Below are positions 40,029-50,955 of a DNA stretch of 64,000 bases, one piece after another. Within the stretch, counting starts at the first letter, position 1, and the number at the start of each line of letters is the position of its first letter. Under the pieces are notes generated by a model. It saw nothing but the letters and a program-made list of their open reading frames with translations. It searched no databases and was not told where the DNA came from. The DNA is from Rosa chinensis. Taxonomy: Eukaryota > Streptophyta > Magnoliopsida > Rosales > Rosaceae. The translations under genes and the position numbers were made by a program. The DNA lies in NCBI RefSeq assembly GCF_002994745.2, contig NC_037094.1, positions 19,879,001 through 19,943,000 of the forward strand, written 5' to 3'.

Positions 40029-43000
40029 GTGATCCAACGTGGATGGCAGTTAGGGGTGGACGGTGACCCAATGCAACAGATCAGCCAACGTATTAAACAT
40101 ACAAGACGTGAACTTGTAGGTTGGCAGAAACAAACATTCCTGTTTAGACAAGTGGAGATGAGAGCAGTTCGATCGCGCTTAGACGAACTACTTAGTAAAC
40201 CGTATGATAGCGCTGATCATGGGGAAAAACAAACCCTTCAAGCAAGGTTCCAAGAATTACTTATTCAGGAAGAAACAGTGTGGATTCAACGCTCTCGGGC
40301 ATTATGGCTGAAGGGTGGGGATAGAAACATAGCCTACTTTCATAGAAGAGCATCCAATCGAAAACAACGGAACCGAATCTTGGGATTGTTTGACGCTGAC
40401 AATCAATGGGTAAGTGATATGGATGGCATTGAAAACGTGGTTAGTGAGTACTACAAAACCATATTTCGCACTGAGGGGGTGAACCACAGAGCATTGGACC
40501 TTATTCTTAATACGGTTCAACCTAGGGTAAATCAAACCATGAATGAGAAGCTTCTCGAAACGTACTCCGATGAAGAGATCAAGACAGCTCTATTTAGATT
40601 TTCCCAACTTCTCCCTTCTAGGGTTTAGGATTTGCTTTTGCTTTTAGTGAAATGGCTTCTAAATCTTTAAATGCGTTGTTCTAGTGACATTCAAAGCCCT
40701 AGTTGCTAATTGAAACAATTTGATCACTTTGTATCAATTTGAGTTTATGAACAGTGATTTTCCAAACTTCTCCTTTCTAGAGTTTAGGATTTGCTTTCGC
40801 TTTTACTAAAATGGCTTCTAAATCTTTAAATGCGTTGTTCTAGTGAGATTCAAAGCCCTAGTTGCTAATTGAAATAATTTGATCATTTTGTTTCAATTTG
40901 AGTTTATGAACAATGATTTTCCAAACTTCTCCCTTCTAGGGTTTAGGATTTGCTTTCTCTTTTAGTGAAATGGCTTCTAAATCTTTAAATGCGTTGTTCT
41001 AGTGACATTCAAAGCCTAGTTATTCTTTCAAACAATTTGATCACTTTATTTCAATTTGAGTTTATGAACAGTGATTTTTTAAACTTCTCTCATCTAGGAT
41101 CCATCAAAAGCACCAGGCCCAGACAGGATGTCTCCCTTCTTCTTTCAGAAATACTGGAGCAAAGTGGGGCCGAATGTATGCACAGCGATGAGATACTTCC
41201 TGTCCTCAGGTGTGTTACTTAAAGAAGTCAATTTTACACACATTACACTTATCCCTAAGGTTAAAAATCCGAAATACATGTCGGATGTACGAACTATAGC
41301 ATTATGTAATGTATTGTATAGAATTTGTTCAAAGGTGTTGGCTAACAGGCTAAAAAGAATCTTGGGAGACATCATATCACCGCTACAAAGTGCTTTTGTT
41401 CCGGATCGTTTGATTTCTGACAACATACTAATCGCAACTGAAGTAGCACATCACCTGCATAATAACCGCAGAGGTGGAGATGGCAATTTCTCATTGAAGC
41501 TGGACATCAGTAAAGCATATGATAGATTAGAATGGCCTTTCTTACAGGCTATACTCTTGAAGATGGGTTTCAACTCAAATTGGGTAGATTTGATTATGAC
41601 AAGTCTCCAAACAGTAAGCTACTCCGCTACTCCTTCTTAGTGAATGGAGAAGTTAGAGGATATGTCAAACCATCCAGAGGCATAAGGCAGGGAGATCCTT
41701 TGTCACCATATTTATCCATATTATGCGCAGAAGGCCTTTCATCTCTAATTGGGTAGTTTGCACAAGAAAACTGGATTCAAGGTATCACTCTTGCACTGGG
41801 GGCACCGCAACTCCATCACCTTCTCTTTGCAGATGACAGCTTCTTATTTGGAACAGCCACTGAAGAAGAGTGTCAACAATTTCGAAATATACTACATATT
41901 TATGAGATTGCATCAGGCCAAAGAATTAATATGCAGAAAAGTGAGGTAGCTTTTAGCAAGAATGTTGAATTAGACAAGCAATACCATTTGGCAAGCTTAC
42001 TGGGAGTTCAATGAGTTGATAAACATGAAAGATACTTGGGGCTACCTACATATGTAAGGAGAACAAAGATAGCAGCTTTTAATTATCTGAAGGAGAAGTT
42101 GACAAATAAGGTGATCAGTTGGAGAGCAAAATTATTAAGTGGAGCTGGTAAGGAAATTTTGATAAAAGCAGTTGCCCAGACAGTCCCAAACCATGTAATG
42201 AATTGTTATAAATTATCCATCGGTCTGTGTGAGGATCTACAACAACTATGTGCAGGCTTTTGGTGGGGAGACTCTGAGGAGAAACACAAAATACATTGGA
42301 GGTCTTGGGATAGGCTATGTGTCCCGAAGAAGAAGGGTGGTATGGGTTTCAAAAATTTGCATTGGTTCAATATAGGTATGCTAGCAAAGCAGGGATGGAG
42401 AATAATTAGGAATCCTAACTCTCTGATTGCACGATTATATAAAGCTATTTATTTCCCAAGTAGCGACTTCCTGAATGCAGAATTGAGAGAGCAACCATCT
42501 TTTTCATGGCGGAGTATCTGGGAAGGCCGAGCAGTGCTTATACAAAGGGCTAAGATGGCAAGTAGGCAATGGAGAGCACATTGATATATGGAGAGATAGA
42601 TGGATACCAGATACATACCCACGGGGCCCTAGCTCACCACAACCCCGTGATGCTCCAAGAAAAGTATGTGATCTGATAAACCCAACCACAAGGTGTTGGG
42701 ACATTGAAAAACTTGAGAAGTGGTTCTCACCGGCAGATAGAGAGCTCATCCTCCGAATACCACTAAGTTGAAGAACCCCAAGAGACAGATTAGTTTGGCA
42801 CTTTAACACTAAAGGAGTCTTCACCACGAAGAGTGCATATTTTATGGCACGAGATATGGCTTTGGGCCTAGTTCTGGCCCCTCCCCAAGCTCCAGATCAG
42901 TATGCTAGACTGTGGTCGGCTATTTGGAATGCGAAGGTACCGAACAAAGTGGCACTCCAGGTATGGCGTTCATGTGTGAATATATTACCTAACCGGTCAT

Positions 43001-43844
43001 GTTTAAGTACAAAGGGGGTGCTCGGAGACATAACACGCCCATATGCACCAATGGCATAGAAGATAACGTGCATGTGTTTCTCAATTGCACATATGCCCAA
43101 GAGATATGGAGGGCAGCAGCAATACCACGAGTCCAAGAAGACTTTATAGATTTGAAAGACTGGCTGCTCCAGTTGGCGACTACTCTAGATAAAGAGAAGT
43201 TTGCAAAAGTAATGATGCTCATATGGGGAATATGGAAAAATCGGAACTCTCAGGTGTGGGAAGGCAGCAAGAAGCATCCTTGCGATGTAGTATTGATGAC
43301 GTTTGGCTGGTTGAAAGACTTTGCCAAGGCCAACAAATTGAATACCCCACAACGTACAAGGAATCAAGTTCGGGTACCGCCACCGCAACACTGGCTAAAA
43401 TGCAATGTGGATGGAGCTTTTGTGGCCCAAAATGGACGAAGCGGAGATGGGGTCATCTTTACAGACAATTATGGTCAAGTTCGAGCAGCAGCTGTACAAC
43501 CACTGCAGTTCATTATCACACCTTTCCATGCAGAACTACAAGCTCTATCTGAGGCACTTCAAATAGCTACAGGTATGAACTATAATAAGGTCATCTTTGA
43601 AATAGATTGTGCCTTATTAGCAGGAGCAATGAACCAAGATGCAGTTGACATGTCAATGTGTAGTTTCCTACTGGATGAGATGAAAGAAAGGCTGCAGAGT
43701 CATAGGGAGTTCAAAGTAACCTTTGCCCCACGAGAAACAAATCACAAGCTAGCAAATAGAGCATGTAATAGTCATAGCCAAACATGGTTTGGTACTGCTC
43801 CCGAATTTATAAGGGATGTCATCCTAAACGAGTGTACTCGTTGA
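40029..43844 (+). pseudogene. LINE ORF2 remnant: reverse transcriptase and RNase H
   Basis: The pieces, in order, are: linker 40029-40600 (ALWLKGGDRNIAYFHRRAS), RT 41098-42584 and RNase H 42999-43844. RT motifs seen include [62 protein letters not shown] and the catalytic LFADDSFLF (about 41823). The RNase H shows CNVDGAF, ELQALSEAL and FEIDCALL, giving the acidic residues. Breaks: the tandem array at 40606-41097, a frame change near 41600, stops near 41755 and 42013, and frame changes near 42580 and 42990. The protein cannot be made intact. The endonuclease domain is absent. Confidence 0.93.
40606..41097 (+). repeat. Tandem array of about 159 bp inside the LINE
   Basis: Three units start at 40606, 40765 and 40924 (periods 159, 159, 158), followed by a partial fourth from 41082. 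Each begins AACTTCTCyyTTCTAG(g/a)GTTTAGGATTTGC and ends TTTATGAACA(g/a)TGATTTT. The first and third contain AGGGTTTAG, the complement of the plant telo-box. The array separates TALFR from DPSKAPGPD, codons that are adjacent in related LINEs, so it was inserted or grew there. Confidence 0.92.
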
Positions 43845-43964
43845 TTTATTTCAATGAAATCCTTTAAAAAAAAATACTCTGATAAGATCTTCCCTAATAC
43901 CCAATTAAGTTTTCTTTTGTTTATTTTTGAGACTATTTTACCTTCACATCTTTGTTACATAGAG

Positions 43965-44087
43965 TGACAGGACCCACCCCGAATTCCACCCTGGAATCTG
44001 AAGTGGCCCTGCGGGACCCACCTTTAAAGGAGAGGTCCCGCAGGGCCACTTCGGATTCCAGGGTGGAATTCGGGGTGGGTCCTGTCA
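43965..44087. mobile_element. 123-bp palindrome made of two inverted LTR ends
   Basis: Arms 43965-44018 and 44034-44087 are 54 bp and pair with one mismatch around a 15-nt spacer. Each arm matches the end of the solo LTR at 1824-1880 (TGACAGGACCC...CACCCTG...AATCTGAAGTGGCCCTGCGG). The unit therefore starts TGACAGG and ends CCTGTCA, and is flanked by TAGAG at 43960-43964 and 44088-44092. The right TAGAG runs into a GA repeat, so that duplication could be partly chance. Confidence 0.85.
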
Positions 44088-44476
44088 TAGAGAGAGAGAG
44101 AGGTCATAGGAGACTTCGCCGGATTCCAATCACCGGTTGCTAGACTTCTCTGAAAACCTAGCCGGAGGTCGTCAGAGATCTCATAGGTCACCAAGAGGTT
44201 TATTGGGAGGATAAACCTTTATTGGGGCCAATAAAAGTTTATGAAACCTCGCCGGAGGTCCTCAAAGAGGTCGTTGGAGATCTCATAGGGGGCTGGAGAG
44301 GTTTATTGCCCCCCAATAGACTTTTATTTCCCCCCAATATACCTTTCGGTCGGCTAAATGAGAACTAATCTCCCTAAAATTAGACAAATAAAACTTTGAT
44401 TAGGGAAAAAAAAACGAGGAGACTACATCAATTCAAAACATTTATTGCCCCAATAGACCTTTATTGCCCCCAGTAG

Positions 44477-44648
44477 TGTTCACCTGGTCAGTTGCTGACC
44501 AAAGAATTTATACTCAACAACCCTTAGATTTACATCCAAGGGTGGAAAACAAAACACCTCAACTTAATAATAATTCTCTCTGCCCTTGGATTTACATCCA
44601 AGGGTGGTTGAGTATTATTTTCTTGGTCAGCAACTGACTATGTGAACA
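44477..44648. mobile_element. Palindromic MITE, 172 bp
   Basis: The ends TGTTCACCTGGTCAGTTGCT and the complement of AGCAACTGACTATGTGAACA pair. Internal segments CAACCCTTAGATTTACATCC and GGATTTACATCCAAGGGTGG also pair in inverse. The sequence is AT-rich with no coding capacity. No convincing target duplication is seen. Confidence 0.75.
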
Positions 44649-44918
44649 TTTTCGTTATTGCCCCCAAGAAAACCTTTTTTTTCCTTTTCCTTCTCCCCTC
44701 ATTTTACCCAAAAAAAAAAGAAAAAACTGATTTGGGCACCCAGAAAATGCTCTAGGAACCCATGTCAAGAGCTAGAAGCATTTCTCGCCAGAACTTCGGA
44801 GCTTAAATTCCAGCGGCTTCCAAAACGATGATGCTTTAACCACCGAGGACGAAGAGTACCAGTAGTCGGAGGCGTCCAAGGCTGTTCAGATCAGAGAGAG
44901 AGAAAAGTCTAGTGATTT

Positions 44919-44979
<61 letters not shown>

Positions 44980-45330
44980 TCATGATGATTCCCAGTTGTC
45001 GGCAGTTGTTCAGATAGGAGAGAGAAAAGTCGCCAGTGATTCACATAAAGAAAGAGAGAGGGGAGAGAGAGAGAAGTCGCATTGATTCGAAGAGAGAGAG
45101 ATAGGAGAGAGAGATTGATGATGAGTGGCATAAAATGTCGTTTATTAATTAGGTTAAGGGCAAAGTTGTCATTTTACTTTAATGTAGGTTAGTGAGAATA
45201 AAAATCTATTGCTGGGGTAAGCAGGATAATTTTTGCTCATTTTGGTACTTTGCATCAAGGACCCAAATAAAAATCCAAAAATAATGAAAAGAAATCATGT
45301 GTTTTATGTATGTAGCGACAAAAATAAATA

Positions 45331-46214
45331 GGGTCCGGATCAAGGGACACACAATTGTACACAATTTTTTACACTCCTCATGAGCCCTTAGATTTTAAAA
45401 CATTCAATGGTTTAGATTAAGTGTGTGAATGACATGGCATTTGATTTATTTCCTAACAAAAAAGAAAAAACAAGAGACAAATAAAAGTGGATTAAACTTT
45501 TTTTTTTTCTATTAATGCTTCCTATAATATTTCCTCAGGTTATATTTTTGGGTTGGAATTCTAGGATTAATTGTGTCCCTTGTTATTTTCTTCAGCTTTT
45601 GGTAATGAAGTTTAACATCACTGATGGCAACGGTTTCCCCAGGTGGGGTATTTTCAACTGGGTTTCTTCAGCCCAGGTAGTTCCAAATCCCCAAGTGTAC
45701 AAGAACATTATTCTAGTAAGAAACATCGTTTGGGTTGCGAATAGAGGCACCCCAATCAACGACTCCTCAAGCCATTTGATGATCAACACCCCCACAAGGA
45801 CTCTTACCTTCCTTCAACATTCACAACTTCCCAATCTCCATCGCCCATGGTTTCCCTCTTATTTTGGTCTGGGTTAAGTTGAATTGGTGCTCCATATACC
45901 GATTCACAAATCATTATGAATATCAATTTCTATATTTGGAATTTGGGGAAGGTGATGGCGGGGGATGGAGCTTAGGGAAGGCAATGTGGTGTTCTTGTTC
46001 TTGTTTAATTTCATTATTCTTTATTATTTTTGTATTTTACTTTTTCTTCAGAAAAGTAAAGTTTGTTTATTTATTTTGGTTGAAATATATATTATTGGTT
46101 ATTTATGCCATGTCATTCTCACACTTAATCTAAACCATTGAATGTTTTAAAATCTAAGGGCTCATGAGGAGTGTAAAAAATTATGTACAGTTGTGTGTCT
46201 CTTGATCCGGACCC
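45331..46214. mobile_element. Pack-MULE, 884 bp
   Basis: Flanked by a perfect 9-bp duplication AAATAAATA (45322-45330 and 46215-46223). The TIRs begin GGGTCCGGATCAAGGGACAC at the left and GGGTCCGGATCAAGAGACAC as the complement of the right end, and continue for about 120 bp (CTTAGATTTTAAAACATTCA and inverse). There is no transposase. The interior carries a fragment of a receptor-kinase gene. Confidence 0.93.
45695..45826 (+). pseudogene. Captured G-type lectin S-receptor-like kinase fragment
   Basis: The frame reads VYKNIILVRNIVWVANRGTP, then INDSSSHLMIN. This is the start of the bulb-type (mannose-binding) lectin domain of plant S-locus receptor-like kinases, whose signature is WYK-x-VVWVANR-x-P-I-NDSSG-L-I. 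About 44 codons are recognisable within a longer open frame (45515-45877). The signal peptide, PAN, transmembrane and kinase parts are absent. It lies inside a Pack-MULE, so it is a transduplicated fragment and not a receptor. Confidence 0.8.
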
Positions 46215-49200
46215 AAATAAATATTGAGAGATTATCAAGTAAAATTGGATCAAATGCTATTGAGAAAAAATGCAACATTTACCGACATGTACCAAAATTT
46301 GTTGATTGTTTAGTGAAATACTATTTTAACAAAATTTACAAAATTCTCTCTCTCTTTTGTTGAAGTCTGGACAAAAAATTATTCAAATTGTTGCGATTAC
46401 CATAGTCATTATTTATAAACTCTACGACCAATAAATGACTAATTGAAAATTATGCAATTTGGTCCCCATGTAAGTATTGTTAAATATCCAACTAAATAAT
46501 TGCAAATCATGATTTATGCCATCTAAAATCTTAGCTCAAATATAGAATCCTACTGATTTTTCTCCCATTATTGCTTGCCTAAACTTCACTAATGATTATG
46601 GTTTGTGCAGTTATTAATACCACTACATCATAGCGAATCAATATTTGTTGTTGCTCAAACGTTGTAATTGCGGTTTCCCCACCATGTGGTTTATGCGTGC
46701 ATTGGAATATGGTGGATTTGATTAGCTAAAAGTGTGGCTTAATTTTAGCTAAAGATTTGCCTAATATAGTTTGTTGATGTCTGTAAAGTATCTAAGAATT
46801 TTCATCACTACTAAACCAATTCTACATTTCACTACAGGCAAAAGCTAGACGACAACTAAGTTGTTTAAAAAAAATTTACGAGACCAAGCAATAACTCACC
46901 GCTGTAAAATAATCTGGAACGTGAAAATGTAATGGTACAAATACTCGATTGGTACCCAAAATCCCCAATCTCCCTCCCTCTTATCTCTCTTCATCTCCAC
47001 AAAGAGGGAAGAGGGAAATGGTATAAAACCGATATGTACTAAAAGGAGTACGTACTTTTGTCAAGCGGCACCCTAACCGTGAGAATCTTCATACTCAAAT
47101 AGCTTAGCTTGATGGAGATAGAGGAAAGGCAAAAACAGATCGAGGCAAACGATTCCAGGGTGGAGGGGACCAAGAACAACCAATACAGAGCAGTTCCCTT
47201 CCTTTTCCAAAGAGAAGTGTTGGTCAAGAAAGCTTTCTAGCTAACTTGTCTAGGAGGTATATATTCAACTTCAACTTGTAAAAGGAGTGTCGTTATTTTA
47301 ATACGTTTTACTGGGGAGGGTTGTCTTGTCACATGATTCAATCAAATCCATAGATTTGTCATGCAAGCAAGCTTTGTTTAACAAATCCAAATCTCAATTA
47401 TGTACCAAAAAGATAACAATATAGAAGCTCATCTGGTTACTTATTAGAACGATGATAGGATTGATCAAGGGACACTGTGAAGGGCAATATCCCAACCAGA
47501 ATGATGGATTGGAGTTGGCATAGTGTATCTTTTTACTAATTGAAGAGACAAAGTGGTTTGGGTGGGTATGAATTATGACCTAATGGGCAAAATGTGACGT
47601 CCAGCTGGAACATTTGCTCTGAACTGGCCCTATCAGTAATTTGACTATTTTTGAGTAGGGTACCGCTGTCGAATTAGGAACCAAAGGGAATGAAAAGTTA
47701 AATATATTGAAAGCATATACAGTACATAAATTGGGGAAAAAGTGGAATCAAGTGAGAAATTTCTAGAAAGCATAAATACATAATTAGATCCGATGACTGT
47801 TTTGGTTTCATAAAACCAACTTATAAATTTCACAAAAAATTATATTCTACAATTAATGTTGGTTACAATGGTTGTTCGTATTAGCGTGATATCTCAAAAC
47901 AACTATATACAACCTATATATGGTCATTTCTATTGCAATAGATAATAGATGATAGTCACAAATATATAACTCATATGCAGTGATCTAATACTCAATACGC
48001 TTTTTGACTCGTACTCAATACGCTTTTTGACTCGTACTTAGTGGCGGAGTCAGAAATTTTAGTTTGTTAGGACACAAAAAAATATATTAATAATATTAAA
48101 ACATAAAAAAAATGTATATGTAATCTATATATATTACAATAGTACGTAATTGTGGACGAGATCTTATTGGTGTGAAAGCCACATGAAAAATATAGAAAAG
48201 TGGGCTATTGTATTGTACGGAGATTGCATAAATATTGTATATTAGTATTGTATTGTATGGAGATTTATATATTGTACCTTTTATATACCAAAAACAAAGA
48301 AGAAGAAAAAACAGTGTACTGCAAGTCTCGAACTAGGGACTTGGTGTCCATATCAAAAGCTACTGGACCACTTTGCCAAATTGGCAGCTGAGAATGTAAG
48401 TAATCCAAGTTATTTTGTATAATCCTAGTGGGTATGTGGCTCTGCATTGTTATTGAAGAAAAAGAAAAAGAGTTCTCTGGTGAATAAGAATGTGAAGGAG
48501 AAATTGAATATCCTTCTTTTGGTAGGACAAATGAACGTCCTAACAAAAGACCTGGCTTAGAGGTTCTTCATTTTGCGAATTATGGGTGCAATGGTTTTAC
48601 CATGTATGATCGCAATGGTGATGATGAGATTAATCTATTCAAACATATGAGAGCTATCAAGACTTTCTAAGTCTGCTTGAGATAAATGATGAAAACATGA
48701 TATATGCACCCCAAAATGGTAGACCAGAGACAAATGATGTGGAGATAAAAGATGAGAATACATAGAGTTGATCAGATTCTGATTTAATTGCACTAGAGAG
48801 GGATCCAGTTGATGGAGGTCGTACCCCAATTGTATATATCTTCTTCAATTCCCTTTCAACTTTGGTTTGTTCTTTCTATTTATCAAACCCATGCACACAT
48901 ATGGACACAAACATGTGCATGCATAAATGTATGGGCTTCTGGAATTTGGAAGTTTGGGGAAGATGTATCCTTTTGATCTCATTAGCTAGGTAATGATAAC
49001 CATGACTGCAGTATTTTCTTGTTGGGCTAGGAAATCAATGGAGCAACTACTCAGTATCACTAACCAAGTAATCATATACTGGTTTTATGGCTTGTACCGT
49101 TTGTTTAGGACCAAAGACGTAGAACTCCTTTTCTTCATCTCAGAAGAACAAGTGAGTAGTATTCTTCATCTGGGTCTATGGGTTTTGCTGGGTTTAATTA

Positions 49201-50955
49201 AAAAAAGGGTATTATAGGAAAATTTGTTTGGTGTAGTTAGAGATTTTATAAATTTGCTAGGTGTACATAGATATTTGCTGGGTATATTTAGAAAAACCCT
49301 TTTCACAAGTTATGTGACAGTATGATAGAATGCATGCGTTTGTATTGATGACAGAAAAAACTATAATGAAATTCTATATATATATTTTTTTCAATAATGA
49401 AATTCTCTAATTAATAAACTGATTTTGAATTAAATCACAGTTACTCGGTAAACTTGTTATTGAAATGTTTCATTTTTGGTTGATACCAATTGGCAAGGTG
49501 GAGACCGGAGAGGCCCAAATTTTTGTAAGGGTTATACACTGACAAATAGCCATTATAGTCTCTTCATCATAGGCTCTACTTCAATTATTTCTCTTCAATG
49601 TGAGTATACTTAACATTATTACACAATCCCTGATCTGTGACAGAATTCAAATCAAATAGTTAGATACTTATACCGAGTGACATAGAGCACGTACATGTAC
49701 TTGTTACGCCTCACACATGGGGCACATGCATGACTGGCTCTAAGACTATAAACTGAATTAACTTTAGGTAAAAACCTCTGAAATGTAGAGGCTAAATTTC
49801 ATTTCATGAATAGGTTTTATAATGATACTGTTTGATACTATTATATTGATCCATAATATGATAACCTGATTATTTTTTAACCAAGTAATTCATTCATCTC
49901 AAGCCAGAATGACACGGATACATACTTTCCCTTGCCAAACTCAAGGGCAAGTTTAGGACGTGGTATGCTAGCACCACCCATTAAACAACCAGTGCTCACT
50001 CATTCAACGAGCCTAAGAAATATGAAAATTAACACGTAGCAATTAGGCAAAGTTCAGAAATAAAACTAAACTAAATTTTCTCCTTGCCCATAACACTTGG
50101 GCTAGGAGGTTTGGAAGGAATGTAGAAGTGATTTTCTGAGTCGATCCTCCTGGATCCCAAAGCGAAACCCTGAAGAACCCGAGCCCAACAGTTTGGTCCA
50201 CCAAAGAGCCCACAACCAAATGGTACTCTTATCAACATTGAACACCTTAAACCCCTTTGATTTGGGAACCCAGACTAGCTAATTCGGGCCACCAAATCCA
50301 ATTGGGCCCCCAAAATGATTTGGGCACCCCCCACTTCTGCCTCGTTGCCCATCACGGCCGACGCTGCCTTCCATCGTCCACCTACTGCCAAACTGCTCGC
50401 AGCCAGGTCCTCAGACCAGATTGCTCCTTTGATGTGACCTATTTTCCCCACCGCCAAACTCGACGCCATGGTCGCACTTACAGAGCGATGCACGACGATC
50501 ATCGCCGTAACCATCTTAGAACTGAGATCCGAGTATCTTGCCGTCGCCGCTTTCTTTGATTGAAGATCCCACTGCACTTTGCGTTGGACATCTCGCCCAA
50601 GCCATTCTTGCATCATAGCCCAACCAAAGACGGTCATCATCTGCAACCCAAGCCTCAATCTCCACCCAGCGCGGTCGGACTAGCCAATGACTCATTAGAA
50701 TCACCACATCCATACAGGGCCTTGAGGCGTCCCTTCGCTGGTCGAATTTTCCAACTGATCGCCTCCCGCCAATCGTTCTCCCTAATGAACTCACTCCGGC
50801 AAGGGCTGTTCTCGGAGAGGTGCAAGACCATTCGCACCCCGGAATGTTGCAGATCTGATCGGGTGTTCGTCAAACATGGTTGACGTTGGAAAGCTATGCG
50901 TTGCGGAGAGGATTATTCCGCTTAGGGTCGGCAACTTACTCCGATGTTGGGACCC
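46215..50955. other. Gene-poor intergenic DNA
   Basis: No gene is recognised. A 24-bp phrase (ACTCAATACGCTTTTTGACTCGTA) is tandemly duplicated at 47991-48038. The part 50260-50950 is GC-richer, with several overlapping frames on both strands and none with a known motif; it may be transposon-carried sequence. Confidence 0.45.

Larger units (their letters stand above)
39970..43871 (+). mobile_element. 5'-truncated LINE (L1-like) retrotransposon
   Basis: Flanked by an exact 16-bp target duplication AAATACTCTGATAAGA at 39954-39969 and 43872-43887, with a short poly-A just before the second copy. It starts in the linker after the endonuclease domain, which is missing, as expected for 5' truncation during target-primed reverse transcription. 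It keeps the reverse transcriptase, a zf-RVT cysteine motif and a C-terminal RNase H. It is interrupted by a 159-bp tandem array. Decay includes stops and frameshifts. Confidence 0.95.
43888..45290 (-). mobile_element. MULE copy B, inverted relative to copy A
   Basis: The segments 44350-44450 and 45130-45280 match copy A at 14-15 kb in inverse orientation. The left end (CCCTAATACCCAATTA) resembles the element at 57.56 kb. The LINE sits in its left end: TACTCTGATAAGA continues directly into TCTTCCCTAATACCC. Phrases such as TTATTGCCCCCAATA recur. It hosts a 123-bp palindrome, a 172-bp MITE and a (GA)n tract at 44923-44977. No transposase is seen, and the target duplication is not determined because the left end is disrupted. 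Confidence 0.6.

Noticed and set aside
42504..43222. Several - strand frames across the LINE
   Set aside because: They are shadows of the reverse transcriptase and zf-RVT coding region on the + strand.
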